Of a stretch of DNA of 64,000 nucleotides, positions 31,722 to 41,888 are shown in pieces. The position numbers and the translations under genes were made by a program. The notes beneath the pieces are model-generated. The model had not been told where the DNA came from. It made no database searches and was given only the letters and a program-made list of their open reading frames with translations. How positions within the stretch are numbered: position 1 is the first letter of the stretch; each line of letters starts with the position of its first letter. Source of the DNA: Clostridiales bacterium (GTDB lineage Bacteria; Bacillota; Clostridia; Peptostreptococcales; Anaerovoracaceae); assembly GCA_009911365.1 (NCBI GenBank), contig QXXF01000017.1, positions 1 through 64,000 of the forward strand, in the 5' to 3' direction.

Positions 31722-34628
31722 ATGAAAACAAAAAAACGTTTAGGCAAGAGAGGGTTCGCCCTAATTCTTGCTCTGCTTTTGGCATTTAGTCCCTCAGCTG
31801 TATTCGCAGTAGACACAGGGAACGCTGAAAGCGAAACACAAACAGCACAGCTGTCGCAGGATCACCCTTCGACAGAACCGGCAACAGAACCTGCTAAACA
31901 AACCGTGGCAACAAACCCGGCTGAGCCGTCAACAGAGGCAGCAAAACAGACAGAAGCCACACAACCGGCTGCGCCATCAACAGAAGCCACGGAATCCACA
32001 AAGGCAACAGAACCATCTGAGGCAGCAGAAGTCGCCAAGGAGTCAACAGAGCAGAAAGCAGAATCAACGGAAGTTCCTGCTTCTAATAACTCTACTGACC
32101 CTTCCACGCCAAAGCAGGACGAGACGTTCTCTCTCCATTTTGATGTGGAAAATCCTGCTCAGGGAGCCATTCAGGTGGGCGGAAAGACCATTGACGCATC
32201 TGCCTATCATGGCACAGTGAAAAAAGGTGAGGCTTTCACTTTCAAAGTCACCCCTTCCCAGGGCTGGGAAGCAAAAGTGAGCGGAACCGCCATCCAGCAG
32301 TTAAGCGATCATACATATATCATTGAGAGCGTGTCCAAAAACACTGCTATCCATGTGACATATGTGAAAGTCAGAAATGCCGAGAACACTGCAAGCGTAA
32401 CAAAGGATGAAGCAAAAGCTGAAACAGAAAAGGCCGAAACTCCACCGAGTGAAGCGCCTGCACAGCCAGAGGAAGTCACTGTCAGTGAAGCTACTGATAC
32501 CGAACAGGCAGTTCCAGCTGAGATGCCTCCGATCTTGAAGAGCCCAGCTAGGGTCATGCAGGAACGGGCATCAGAAGTCTTCGCAACTGATCAAGGTACC
32601 ATTTTTGGTGATGGTATTAAGATTATTACTAATCCACAGCCTCCTACCTCCTATATGAATGGAAACTTAACAAATTATGGTGGCTCCATGTCTAAAGAAG
32701 TTGGCGACAGTGGTTTTTATCGCCGCTGCCCAGTCAACCAAATTACTGGGGTAACCTGTGGGCATTTACTGGCAAAGTATATACCAGACGTCTATCGGGG
32801 TTTTAAAGTTGTGTCAAGCACTCCAGGAGTTATTGGTGAAGTCTCATATGCGATCGCCAATTGGCCTTCGTATGGCCCTTGCTTGCAAATGAACTTTAAA
32901 GCATTAAAGCCAGGCAAGACTACGGTAACATTATCGTATTATGTTCAATTCAATGTTGCTTATGAAAGGGGCAATTGTGGTACCTGTGGTACGCCTACCA
33001 TAATTCCAAGTAATTACAATTGGTACAAATACACCGATACATTCACAGTAACCGTAAATCCAAGCCAAGAACAAACCTACACAGTAACCTATAAAGACGG
33101 CGCAGACGGCGCGGTCTTTGGCGATGTGTCTTATGGAAACCAACCAAAAGGTTCGCCAACTCCAAAATATAATAATGGAGTGGATCCTACTCGTAAAGGT
33201 TATATTTTCGCAGGCTGGGCTCCCGCAATAGCGTCCACTGTAACAGAAGATGTGACTTATACGGCTACTTGGCAGAAAAAAGAGGAACCTAAAACTTACA
33301 TAGTAACCTACACAGATGGTGTACCTGGTGAGATCGTCTTCCCTGATCAAGGCTACGAAGTCGAAGCAGGTGGCAAGACACCAGCATTTAAAGGCACTCC
33401 TATGCGCAAAGGTTTTGACTTCATGGGATGGGCTCCTGCGATAGCGTCCACCGTAACAGAAGATGTGACTTATATTGCTACTTGGCAGAAAAAAGAAACT
33501 TACACAGTAACTTATAAAGACGGCGTGGACGGTGAAGTCTTTGGCGATGAATCCCACGGAAGGTTAGAGAAAGGTGCAGATACACCAAAGTTCAATAATG
33601 GAACTGACCCTACCCGTAAAGGCTATACTTTCAAAGGCTGGGATCCTGTCTGGAGCGCAACAGTGACCGGCAATGTAACTTACACTGCGGTTTGGGAAGA
33701 AAACGAAAAGCCAACAGACCCGACAGATCCAACTGGTCCAACAGATCCGACCGACCCAACGGGTCCGACTGACCCAACAGATCCAACAGATCCGACCGAC
33801 CCAACAGATCCGACTGGTCCAACTGACCCAACTGATCCGACTGGCCCAACTGACCCAACGGATCCGACTGACCCAACTGATCCGACTGATCCAACTGATC
33901 CGACTGACCCAGGAACCGAGCCAACTGATCCTACCGGCCCAACGCTGCCGATCACTCCAATCACTCCAATTGGCCCGAGTGATCCGACAACACCACCGGC
34001 CACCCCAACGGCTCCAACAGATCCTGTGGGACCGAACGCTAGAACCACAGCGACTCAGAACTTGCCGACAACCACGCCAGCGGCAATACCAGCAGTAGCA
34101 GCACTGACGACTCCAGCAGCAGCACCTGCAGCTCCAGTAGCCCCAGCAGTGGCGCCTACTGCGCCGACAGCACCTGTAACGACCGCCCTAGCGGACGATG
34201 AGGTGCCTCTGGCCGCACCGGAATCTGATGAACAGGAACTGGAAAGCCTGGAGGACGATCAAGTACCCCTAGCGAACAAACTTCCTGCCCAATGGGCATT
34301 GCTGAACTTGATCCTTGCGATCGTCACAGTGCTTATCAGCGCAGTGCTTCTAATTGGCTACTACACTAGAAAAAAGCAAGCGGAAAACGATAACGACGAA
34401 GAAACCCAAATCAAGAAAAAGGGAACTATCAGAGTTTTAAGCGTTCTCCCTGCTCTCGCGGGAATCATTCTATTCCTGCTCACAGAGGACATCACTACTC
34501 CGATGGCCTTCACTGACAAATGGACCATTTGGATGGCTGTGATCACAGTGCTCAATGTGATCGTAGCGTTCTTCTCTAAAAAGAAAGAGCAAGATGAAGA
34601 TGACAACCAAAACTATGGAATGGCGTAA
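31722..34628 (+). CDS. Repeat-rich cell-surface adhesin under c-di-GMP control
   Basis: 968 residues. A signal peptide is followed by a Thr/Glu/Pro-Ala repeat stalk (TEPATEPAKQT, STEAAKQTEA), a central region, three InlB-type B repeats (KDG...GKGYxFxGWxP...TYTATW), a long TDPTDPTGP repeat stalk and an Ala/Pro-rich linker. The C-terminus has several membrane helices (LLNLILAIVTVLISAVLL and two more) with charged loops instead of an LPxTG signal. It is likely anchored in the membrane and spans the wall as an adhesin or biofilm protein. Tandem c-di-GMP aptamers precede it. The ATG at 31722 follows AAAGGAAG. Confidence 0.85.
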   Translation: MKTKKRLGKRGFALILALLLAFSPSAVFAVDTGNAESETQTAQLSQDHPSTEPATEPAKQTVATNPAEPSTEAAKQTEATQPAAPSTEATESTKATEPSEAAEVAKESTEQKAESTEVPASNNSTDPSTPKQDETFSLHFDVENPAQGAIQVGGKTIDASAYHGTVKKGEAFTFKVTPSQGWEAKVSGTAIQQLSDHTYIIESVSKNTAIHVTYVKVRNAENTASVTKDEAKAETEKAETPPSEAPAQPEEVTVSEATDTEQAVPAEMPPILKSPARVMQERASEVFATDQGTIFGDGIKIITNPQPPTSYMNGNLTNYGGSMSKEVGDSGFYRRCPVNQITGVTCGHLLAKYIPDVYRGFKVVSSTPGVIGEVSYAIANWPSYGPCLQMNFKALKPGKTTVTLSYYVQFNVAYERGNCGTCGTPTIIPSNYNWYKYTDTFTVTVNPSQEQTYTVTYKDGADGAVFGDVSYGNQPKGSPTPKYNNGVDPTRKGYIFAGWAPAIASTVTEDVTYTATWQKKEEPKTYIVTYTDGVPGEIVFPDQGYEVEAGGKTPAFKGTPMRKGFDFMGWAPAIASTVTEDVTYIATWQKKETYTVTYKDGVDGEVFGDESHGRLEKGADTPKFNNGTDPTRKGYTFKGWDPVWSATVTGNVTYTAVWEENEKPTDPTDPTGPTDPTDPTGPTDPTDPTDPTDPTDPTGPTDPTDPTGPTDPTDPTDPTDPTDPTDPTDPGTEPTDPTGPTLPITPITPIGPSDPTTPPATPTAPTDPVGPNARTTATQNLPTTTPAAIPAVAALTTPAAAPAAPVAPAVAPTAPTAPVTTALADDEVPLAAPESDEQELESLEDDQVPLANKLPAQWALLNLILAIVTVLISAVLLIGYYTRKKQAENDNDEETQIKKKGTIRVLSVLPALAGIILFLLTEDITTPMAFTDKWTIWMAVITVLNVIVAFFSKKKEQDEDDNQNYGMA
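33709..33935 (+). repeat. Tandem repeats encoding Thr-Asp-Pro and Thr-Gly-Pro
   Basis: About two hundred bases of imperfect nine-base units alternating ACN GAY CCN and ACN GGN CCN, encoding the stalk of the adhesin. Such arrays change length by slippage; the copy number here may differ between strains or be mis-assembled. Confidence 0.9.
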
Positions 34629-34644
34629 AAAATAAAATTTATTT

Positions 34645-34678
34645 CTGCCAGCAGATTTTGTCTGCTGGCAGTTTTTTT
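34645..34678 (+). terminator. Intrinsic terminator of the adhesin gene
   Basis: CTGCCAGCAGA and TCTGCTGGCAG form an 11-pair stem with a five-base loop, followed by seven T. The rest of 34679-34950 is AT-rich with a TATAAT at 34920-34925 before the next gene; I see nothing else in it. Confidence 0.9.
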
Positions 34679-34950
34679 GCTTACAACAAAAGAACAAATT
34701 CGGCCTGATCGTCTCTTTTTCAGCAGTGGGCTTTGTTGATATTGCGGGAATATTACAAGCGATATTGCCTGCACAATAAAAAACTAACCGCCAATCGCAC
34801 AGAATTATAGTTGCTTTTAATTAGAGCCGCTAACCCTTTTCAAGGGGTTTACCTTGTCTTATCTTTTTATTATATGCGAAGATTTCCAATTACTACTCCC
34901 AAACTCCACAAAAATATAGTATAATTTCCAATAGATGGAGGCATGCATTT

Positions 34951-35652
34951 ATGGATTACGTAACATTTCAAGACGTTTGCAAATATTATCACATGGGTGA
35001 TCAGACGATCGCCGCTTCCGATCATGTGACATTTCAAATCAAACAAGGCGAATTCTGTATCATTGTGGGCCCCAGCGGAGCGGGAAAAACCACGGTCCTC
35101 AACATTTTAGGAGGCATGGATTCCTGCGATGAGGGTCTTGTTTCTTTAGACGGGCGCAGAGTCAGTGACATGAACGAAAAACAGCTGACCGATTACCGCC
35201 GCCACGATGTGGGTTTTGTGTTCCAGTTTTACAATCTGGTACAAAATCTGACTGCCTTGGAAAACGTGGAGCTTGCTTCCGAGATCTGCCGGGAGCCGCT
35301 CGACCCTGCGGCTGTGATGGATTCCGTGGGCCTGTCGGCCAGGAAAGACAATTTTCCTGCCCAGCTTTCCGGCGGCGAACAGCAGCGGGTAGCCATCGCT
35401 AGAGCTTTGGCGAAAAATCCGAAGATTCTTCTCTGTGACGAGCCTACGGGAGCTTTGGATTACAACACTGGAAAAACCATTTTAAAGCTGCTCCAGAACT
35501 GCTGCCGCAACATGGAAAAAACCGTCATTGTCGTGACCCACAACTTGGCCCTGACCCCCATGGCGGACCGAGTCATCCATATCCATAGCGGCAGCGTGGC
35601 TTCCATCGAAGAAAACCGCAGCCCTCTTCCAGTAGCCCAGATCGAATGGTGA
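34951..35652 (+). CDS. ABC transporter ATP-binding protein (MacB/LolD type)
   Basis: 233 residues. Walker A is GPSGAGKTT, the signature [15 protein letters not shown], Walker [13 protein letters not shown], and the H-loop histidine lies in [31 protein letters not shown] is typical of the FtsE/LolD/MacB branch that works with FtsX-like permeases. The large permease gene begins four bases downstream, so the pair forms one mechanotransmission-type transporter handling peptides, lipids or cell-wall targets. Confidence 0.92.
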   Translation: MDYVTFQDVCKYYHMGDQTIAASDHVTFQIKQGEFCIIVGPSGAGKTTVLNILGGMDSCDEGLVSLDGRRVSDMNEKQLTDYRRHDVGFVFQFYNLVQNLTALENVELASEICREPLDPAAVMDSVGLSARKDNFPAQLSGGEQQRVAIARALAKNPKILLCDEPTGALDYNTGKTILKLLQNCCRNMEKTVIVVTHNLALTPMADRVIHIHSGSVASIEENRSPLPVAQIEW

Positions 35653-35656
35653 GTCC

Positions 35657-38600
35657 ATGAAAAAATATACTCTGACAATTTTAAGAGAAATCAAACAAAG
35701 CTTTGGCCGCTTTGCCGCAATCATCGCCATCGTCGCATTAGGAGTCGGTTTTCTGGTGGGCATCCTTTCTTCCACGCCGGATATGAAGGCCGCAGTTAAC
35801 GCATATTACGACGCTTCCGCCATGTCTGATTTCGATATCAAATCCACCATGGGCCTGACAGAAGACGATATCCGCACTTTAACCCAGCTTCCCCAAGTGG
35901 ATCAGGCCATGCCTGCCATGGTCACAGACGCACTGATCGCTACAGATGACAGTGAACGCCTTACTGCCAGGATCTACGGCCTGGATTTTTCCAGCCAACC
36001 TATCAATCAACTAACCATCCTGGAAGGACGTATGCCCCAGGCTGACAATGAATGCGTCATGGAAGATCCCAATGCCCATATGGCCCGCCTTTCCATTGGA
36101 GACAGCCTGACTCTTTCAGAGAATCACGATAATTGGGAAGACACATACACTCAGAAGGAATTCACCATCGTAGGCATTGTGGACAATCCCTATTATTTCT
36201 GCAATGCAAAAGAGCCTTCTTCCATAGGAAATGGCCGGGCCAGCGTGATTTGTTACACAAATGACAGTGCCTATGCTCTGGATGCTTATACGGATATTTT
36301 CCTGACCGTAAAGGACCCGATCCCAGCTTTTTCTGACGAATACGATGAGCAGATCAACCATGTCACCGCCGAAATCGAAAAGGTTTCCGATGTGCGGATC
36401 CAAGCTCGTTATCAGGAAGTCTTAGCAGAGGCCACGGAAAAGGTGGACAAAGCAAAACGCAAGCTGGAGCGGGAAAAGAAAAAAGCAGCGCAAGAGCTGG
36501 CTGACGCTGCCGTGGAACTTCGCAATGGCCGTCAGGAGTTAGCAAACGGGGCCGCAAGGTTAGCTGATGCGAAACAGCAGCTAAAGGATGGCCGGGCCAA
36601 GCTCCAAGATGGAAAAAAGGAGCTAAAGGAAGGCAAAACACAGCTGAAAAAAGGAAAAAAAGAACTGCACGCCAGCAAGAAACAGCTAGATCAAGCTCGC
36701 CCTTCCGTAGAGCAGGCCAAAGCCGCACAGGAGACAGGCATGCCCCTTTCCGATGAGGTCTTAAGTCAGATCAAAGCTTACGAGCAAGGGCTCAAATCCT
36801 GGAAAAAGGGTTCCGCCCAACTGAAAAGTCAAGAAAAAAAGCTGAAAAACGCCCAGCAAAAAATTAAAAACAACGAAAAACAGCTGGCTGATGCGAAACA
36901 GCAGATCGCATCCCAGGAAAAACAGCTGGCCGACGCACGCATAGAGCTGGCAAAGGGTCAGGCCGAATATCAAAACGCTGAGGCTGAAGCCAATGAGGAA
37001 TTTGCCAAAGCTGAAAAAAAGATTAGAAAAGCAGAACGCAAGCTGAAAGACCTGAAAAAGCCGGAATGGTACATCTTGGACCGGGATTCCAACGTCAGCT
37101 ACGCACGCTACAAAATCGATGTGGAAAAGGTCGCCTCAGTGGCCACAGTGTTCCCAATTTTCTTTTTCCTAGTGGCCGCACTAGTTTCTCTAACCACCAT
37201 GACCCGCATGGTGGAAGAAGAACGCATCCAGATTGGCACATTGAAGGCACTGGGCTATCGGCCGCTAAAAATCATGTCCAAATATTTAGCCTACTGCGGA
37301 ACCGCCACCGTGATGGGATGCGCCGTTGGCCTCGCCGCTGGCTTTCATCTGCTACCCGCTGCCATTTACAGGGCTTATGCGTCTCAATATAGCCTGCCAG
37401 AACTGACGTTTCAATTCAACTGGCAGTATGCCCTGCTCTCCTGTAGCCTAGAAATTTTATGCACCCTGGGAGCCACTTGGCTGGCCTGTGGCCACACGCT
37501 TCGTGAAAAACCCGCAGCCCTGATGATTCCCAGAGCACCCAAGGCAGGAAAACGCATTTTGTTGGAAAGGATTGGCTTCCTGTGGAAACGCCTTTCCTTT
37601 TCTTACAAAGCCACGGCTCGAAACATTTTTCGCTATAAAAAGCACCTGTTCATGACCATTGTCGGCATTACGGGCTGCACTGCCCTGATGGTGGCAGGCT
37701 TTGGGATGCGGGACTCCATGTCGGAAATCGTCAAGACTCAATTCACCGATTTATTTCGATACGATATGCGCATTGAACTAGCAGAAGACGATCAAGACTC
37801 TGTGCTCACAGAATTTCTCCAAGGCAAGGAGCATGTGAAAGTCCGCAATATGAACGGAGATGTGACTGGAACAAAAACCAAAGAAAAGATCAGCGCCACT
37901 GTTTATATACCAGAAGACACCGAGGCCTTTGGGAATTTCGTGAACCTGCGAGACAGAAAAAGCGGCGCTGCCATCCCTTTCACAGAGCACTCCGCAGTTC
38001 TTACGGAAAAAATGGCCGATGCCTTAGAACTTTCTATGGGTGACACCTTCACGCTCATGGATTCAGATGAAAAGTCAGCTGACTTTACCCTGACAGGCAT
38101 CACGGAAAATTATGTGGGCTGCTATCTTTACCTGGATCCATCACTCTACGTCTCTGCTTTCGGAGACGCAGAGTACAATGGGTACCTTTTGAAGTCTGGC
38201 ATCACTGCCTTAGATGAGCAGGATGAAACTGCCAGCCAGCTCCAGGACAGCGAGTTCGTATCTTCCGCCGAATTCATGTCTCAATCGCAGGAAAGCTACG
38301 AAACCACCCTTTCCAGCATCGATATCATTGTTTACATTTTGATTTTGTGCGCCGGAGCTTTGGCGGTGGTAGTGCTTTACAACTTGACGAACATCAATAT
38401 CAATGAACGCAGCCGGGAGCTGGCGACTCTGCGGGTTTTAGGCTACCATCACAGCGAAGTGGCCCGGTACATTTTCCGGGAGATCAGCCTGCTTGCCATT
38501 CTGGGTACTCTCACCGGCCTGGCCGCTGGCTGGGCACTGCATTATTATGTGATTCGCACTGCGGAATCCGTAGACATGATGATGGGTCGAGATGTCGCAC

Positions 38601-38719
38601 CGCTCAGCTACGTGCTGGCCACAGTTATCACTTTGGCCTTTTCCGCATTGGTAGATATCTTGATGCTCTTCAAGCTGCGCCGTATTCAAATGGTAGAATC
38701 CATGAAAGCCGTTGACTAA
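35657..38719 (+). CDS. FtsX-family permease with long extracytoplasmic coiled coil
   Basis: 1020 residues. An N-terminal helix (IIAIVALGVGFLVGILSS) leads into an extracytoplasmic domain, then about 200 residues of charged heptad-rich coiled coil (about 260-460, many K-Q-L-A-D repeats), a first FtsX domain (VAALVSLTTMTRMVEEERIQ), a second extracytoplasmic domain and a closing FtsX domain (LYNLTNININERSRELATLRVLG). The coiled coil should project from the membrane to touch a partner on the cell surface. It pairs with the ATPase four bases upstream. Confidence 0.9.
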   Translation: MKKYTLTILREIKQSFGRFAAIIAIVALGVGFLVGILSSTPDMKAAVNAYYDASAMSDFDIKSTMGLTEDDIRTLTQLPQVDQAMPAMVTDALIATDDSERLTARIYGLDFSSQPINQLTILEGRMPQADNECVMEDPNAHMARLSIGDSLTLSENHDNWEDTYTQKEFTIVGIVDNPYYFCNAKEPSSIGNGRASVICYTNDSAYALDAYTDIFLTVKDPIPAFSDEYDEQINHVTAEIEKVSDVRIQARYQEVLAEATEKVDKAKRKLEREKKKAAQELADAAVELRNGRQELANGAARLADAKQQLKDGRAKLQDGKKELKEGKTQLKKGKKELHASKKQLDQARPSVEQAKAAQETGMPLSDEVLSQIKAYEQGLKSWKKGSAQLKSQEKKLKNAQQKIKNNEKQLADAKQQIASQEKQLADARIELAKGQAEYQNAEAEANEEFAKAEKKIRKAERKLKDLKKPEWYILDRDSNVSYARYKIDVEKVASVATVFPIFFFLVAALVSLTTMTRMVEEERIQIGTLKALGYRPLKIMSKYLAYCGTATVMGCAVGLAAGFHLLPAAIYRAYASQYSLPELTFQFNWQYALLSCSLEILCTLGATWLACGHTLREKPAALMIPRAPKAGKRILLERIGFLWKRLSFSYKATARNIFRYKKHLFMTIVGITGCTALMVAGFGMRDSMSEIVKTQFTDLFRYDMRIELAEDDQDSVLTEFLQGKEHVKVRNMNGDVTGTKTKEKISATVYIPEDTEAFGNFVNLRDRKSGAAIPFTEHSAVLTEKMADALELSMGDTFTLMDSDEKSADFTLTGITENYVGCYLYLDPSLYVSAFGDAEYNGYLLKSGITALDEQDETASQLQDSEFVSSAEFMSQSQESYETTLSSIDIIVYILILCAGALAVVVLYNLTNININERSRELATLRVLGYHHSEVARYIFREISLLAILGTLTGLAAGWALHYYVIRTAESVDMMMGRDVAPLSYVLATVITLAFSALVDILMLFKLRRIQMVESMKAVD

Positions 38720-38776
38720 GCTAACCTAACGGCAAGGCTCTCACACTCCCCATCCTGGTGGCATGTCCCAACGCTC

Positions 38777-39673
38777 TCAATACCGCAGGGGCACAGCGGA
38801 AACTTTGCAGGTTTGCGGAAAGCCGTAGCAATATAGCATGTATTCCACCCCTTTCACTGCTATTTCCTCATCCAATGCAGGGCCAGCCGTCACCCCGGTG
38901 ATGGCTGTTCCTTTTTCCAAGACATCCAGTGCCAAATACGGCACCTGTGCGCCTCGTACCTCTCGAAATCGATAGGGACTTTCGTCATTATCCTCAGAAA
39001 GGCTGTGTATCTGCCGATTATCCGACGGGATCACGATACGGATCTCCTTTTCGTGGGCAAAGGCCTGATCTTTATAAAATAGGCTCATTTTCTCGAAAGC
39101 CAGATCCGCCCGCAGCAGCAGCTCCTCTCGATACCGCTCATCCTGTTTCTCTCTCCATTTTTGGGAAATTTCCTGCAGCAGCCCTTCCAGCCCCAGTTCC
39201 TTTTCTTTATCCTCATAGATGACTCGACCGCACAAGATCCGCGGCTGGCAATTGATTCTTTGAATCAACGGATGCTCCTGCAATTGCTTCACCAACGCTC
39301 TGGTACTGAAATGAATATTATAGCCTGCCGCCCGTGCTCCCCTAGTATAATAGTTCCACATAGGCAGGCTGTCTTTTTCCTGGGAACAGGACAAAACAAA
39401 ATACCGGGAAGCACCCTGGTCCGCAGGCTCTGCCATAGACAAACTGCGGAGCACAGAGCTTTGCCTGCCGAAATACCGATGCTCTAAAACTTCCTTCATA
39501 TCAGGCACCCACCCTTTCAACCGGTCCGCCAGCAGCTGGTAAAAATTTTTCCGCTCGCTCCTATCATTGAGAAATTGGCTATCTGTAAAAAAGAGAATGC
39601 CGGAAGACAAGATTCCCCGCAGCCCAGAGGCGGAAGTATAATGGTAGATGGTTTCCGGAAATGACTGTGTCAT
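38777..39673 (-). CDS. DUF2971 domain protein
   Basis: 298 residues. The N-terminal IYHYTSASGLRGILSS and FFTDSQFLNDRSE match DUF2971, whose usual form is YKY...ILxxxxLxFxxxxxFNDxxE; the mid-part LSCSQEKDSLPMWNYYT fits too. Related proteins have an ADP-ribosyltransferase-like fold, but no function is shown here. The ATG at 39673 overlaps the stop codon of the YfcC gene as ATGA, so the two are translationally coupled; an odd pairing for a carrier and a stress- or phage-type domain. The family is clear, the role is unknown. Confidence 0.75.
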   Translation of the reverse strand: MTQSFPETIYHYTSASGLRGILSSGILFFTDSQFLNDRSERKNFYQLLADRLKGWVPDMKEVLEHRYFGRQSSVLRSLSMAEPADQGASRYFVLSCSQEKDSLPMWNYYTRGARAAGYNIHFSTRALVKQLQEHPLIQRINCQPRILCGRVIYEDKEKELGLEGLLQEISQKWREKQDERYREELLLRADLAFEKMSLFYKDQAFAHEKEIRIVIPSDNRQIHSLSEDNDESPYRFREVRGAQVPYLALDVLEKGTAITGVTAGPALDEEIAVKGVEYMLYCYGFPQTCKVSAVPLRY

Positions 39674-41154
39674 GACAAGATCGCCGCCCCACTGAGGATC
39701 ACTAGCACTATCACCAAGAGTAGGAGCAGGAACTTCCAGATCCATCTCAAATAGATTCCGTAGGAAACTCTGGCAATTGCCAGTGCGCCCATGAGCACGC
39801 CGCTGGTAGGCGTAATCAAATTAACAATGCCGCTAGCACTGGCATAAGCCGTGATCACCAGATCTCTTCCTACTCCTGCGAAATCTGCGATCGGGGCCAT
39901 AATGGGCATGGACAATGCCGCTAGCCCTGAAGTGGACGGCACTAGGAAGGACAGCAGAATAAAGAACAAATAGGATAGATCCGCAAAAGCTATGGATCCC
40001 ATGGCTTTCAGGGATTCTTCGCCCCAGTGGAGCACAGTCGCCGTCATGCCGCCATCATCCATCACCACGGCGATCCCTCTTGTGACCCCGATGATCAGTG
40101 CCACACCTAGCAGATCCTTCGCACCACCCAGAAACAACTCGATAAACCTCAGCTCTCCCCATCGCCAAATGAGCCCGCAAATAAAGGAAGACAAGAGGAA
40201 CAAGATCGTAATGTCCCCAAACCACCATTCGCCTAAGGGCGTGATGTTTCCAAGGACCGTTCCCAAAACCGGAACACGGCCCAGCCAGTGATTAAAATCT
40301 TCGAACATAGTGATACCGAATTTTTCCGCCCAAGGGATGACACCCAGCACCATGATGAAAAAACTTAACCCAAAGATCCACAAAATGGTCTTTTGCTTTC
40401 CTGATAACTTTTTGATCTCCCCGGTGCCTTGAGAAAGGAAATGTTGTTCGTTTTCCTCTTTCATATGGTAAACCAAAGACTTTTTCGGATCGTTCTTTAC
40501 TTTTTTTCCGTAAGCCATTACATACCAGATGGCCAGCCCTAGGCATACGGCAAAAATAAGCAAGCGCAGCACAATCCCTTCTCCAATGGAAATGCCCGCA
40601 AATCCAGAGGCGATCCCTGTGGCAAAGGGGTTGACCGTAGATCCCAGACAGCCGATGCCTGCACCCAGGCAGATGACCGCAAATCCAGTGATGGAATCGA
40701 ACCCCGCAGCCACAAAGACAGGGATCACTAAAACATAAAAGGCAATGGTTTCTTCCCACATGCCAAATATGGTCCCTCCTACCGCAAATATGCACATAAG
40801 GATCGGAATCATCAGAGTTTCCCGTCCGGAAAAGCGTTTGACGATGGATCCGATTCCCGCATCAATGGCTCCCGTGTCCGTCACCAAACCGAGAAAGCCG
40901 CCGATGACTAAAATGAAAACAATGATATCCGTGGCATTAAAAAACCCCTGGATAGGAGCCCGCAGCACTTCCCAAAAGCCTTGGGGATGTTCTGCTGTTC
41001 GGGCGTAAGTCCCTGGAACCGGCTCCAAAGCGGCGGCTGTTTCGTCCACATATTCGTAGCTTCCCGCTGGCACGATCCATGTCAGTATGGCAATAACAAT
41101 AATAATCAAAAAAAGGATAGTGAACGCACTGGGCATTCTGAATTTTTTCATCAT
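39670..41154 (-). CDS. YfcC-family membrane carrier
   Basis: 494 residues with about twelve hydrophobic helices. LTWIVPAGSYEYVDE near the start, the GMWEETIAFYVLVIPVF segment and the STVNPFATGIAS and SGLAALSMPIMAPI re-entrant loops are typical of the YfcC/UIT9 group, which contains arginine/ornithine antiporters and peptide or dicarboxylate carriers. The substrate is not readable. Two tandem start codons (41154 and 41151) lie behind GAGG; this site sits in an arm of an 8-bp inverted repeat (AAAACCTC at 41156-41163, GAGGTTTT at 41200-41207) that could mask it. Confidence 0.8.
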   Translation of the reverse strand: MMKKFRMPSAFTILFLIIIVIAILTWIVPAGSYEYVDETAAALEPVPGTYARTAEHPQGFWEVLRAPIQGFFNATDIIVFILVIGGFLGLVTDTGAIDAGIGSIVKRFSGRETLMIPILMCIFAVGGTIFGMWEETIAFYVLVIPVFVAAGFDSITGFAVICLGAGIGCLGSTVNPFATGIASGFAGISIGEGIVLRLLIFAVCLGLAIWYVMAYGKKVKNDPKKSLVYHMKEENEQHFLSQGTGEIKKLSGKQKTILWIFGLSFFIMVLGVIPWAEKFGITMFEDFNHWLGRVPVLGTVLGNITPLGEWWFGDITILFLLSSFICGLIWRWGELRFIELFLGGAKDLLGVALIIGVTRGIAVVMDDGGMTATVLHWGEESLKAMGSIAFADLSYLFFILLSFLVPSTSGLAALSMPIMAPIADFAGVGRDLVITAYASASGIVNLITPTSGVLMGALAIARVSYGIYLRWIWKFLLLLLVIVLVILSGAAILS

Positions 41155-41340
41155 AAAAACCTCACAGCTTCTGTTTTCCTTTAGGTTTCACAAAAGCCCG
41201 AGGTTTTATGTGTCTTCACATAAATTTGTTTTTCCTGCGTTTGGCGGAGGAAAGCTGCCGCACGCCGCGTTTTTCCCCAGCCACGCCGCTGCCTTTGTCA
41301 GAGTCACATGCGTCACCATGGCTGCGATCAGCCCACAGGG

Positions 41341-41787
41341 CTATGTTCGCTCAATGAAGGAGTTTCCGCAGTTTGGACAGGTGATCTTCAGCGTGCCCTT
41401 TCCCTTTGGCACCCGGACCGTCTGCCCGCAGTTCTTGCAACGATAAAAGCTGTAGGCCAAGCTGCTGCTTGCCATATCCGGCCCGCCCTCTCCATTTGAC
41501 CTGCGCTTCCAATTGTTCATGGCTACATGATTTCGATTTCTCGTGAATTTCTGTTTCAAGGCCATGTATGTTTCATTTTCCCGCTGACGCTTGAAAATAT
41601 TCCTAGACATGATGCGGAAATAAGCGTACACCATCAGCAAAAGTCCCAGCAAATAAAATCTATGGAGAAAGCGGAAATTCGACAGTAAAATCACCACCAT
41701 TGCCGCAATCAGCAAAAATCGTCCAAACGAGTCGATCCCATATCTGCCCTGCATCAATTGATAAAGCTTGTATTTCCAGTTATTCAT
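41341..41787 (-). CDS. Small membrane protein with zinc ribbon
   Basis: 148 residues. Two hydrophobic helices near residues 22-60 (LLIAAMVVILLSNF and LYLLGLLLMVYAYF-like) are followed by a basic region and a C-terminal zinc ribbon with Cys pairs in RCKNCGQ and CPNCGN. The protein is likely held in the membrane with its ribbon in the cytoplasm. Such proteins are common in Clostridia near house-keeping genes; I know no function. Confidence 0.7.
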   Translation of the reverse strand: MNNWKYKLYQLMQGRYGIDSFGRFLLIAAMVVILLSNFRFLHRFYLLGLLLMVYAYFRIMSRNIFKRQRENETYMALKQKFTRNRNHVAMNNWKRRSNGEGGPDMASSSLAYSFYRCKNCGQTVRVPKGKGTLKITCPNCGNSFIERT

Positions 41788-41888
41788 TCTCTAATCCCCC
41801 TCTTTTCGGCACAATGAGCCGCCTTATCGGGTATTTTATCACGAAATTTTCCATATCACAAGAAACTCAGGCCCATTCCGTCTAAAAT

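Noticed and set aside
33709-33935. CRISPR-like array
   Set aside because: Units are nine bases long, coding, in frame, and have no unique spacers.
33680-34048. Minus-strand open frame rich in Gly-Ser-Val-Gly-Pro across the adhesin repeats
   Set aside because: It is the complement of a low-complexity repeat inside a well-supported gene; no ribosome site and a biased composition.
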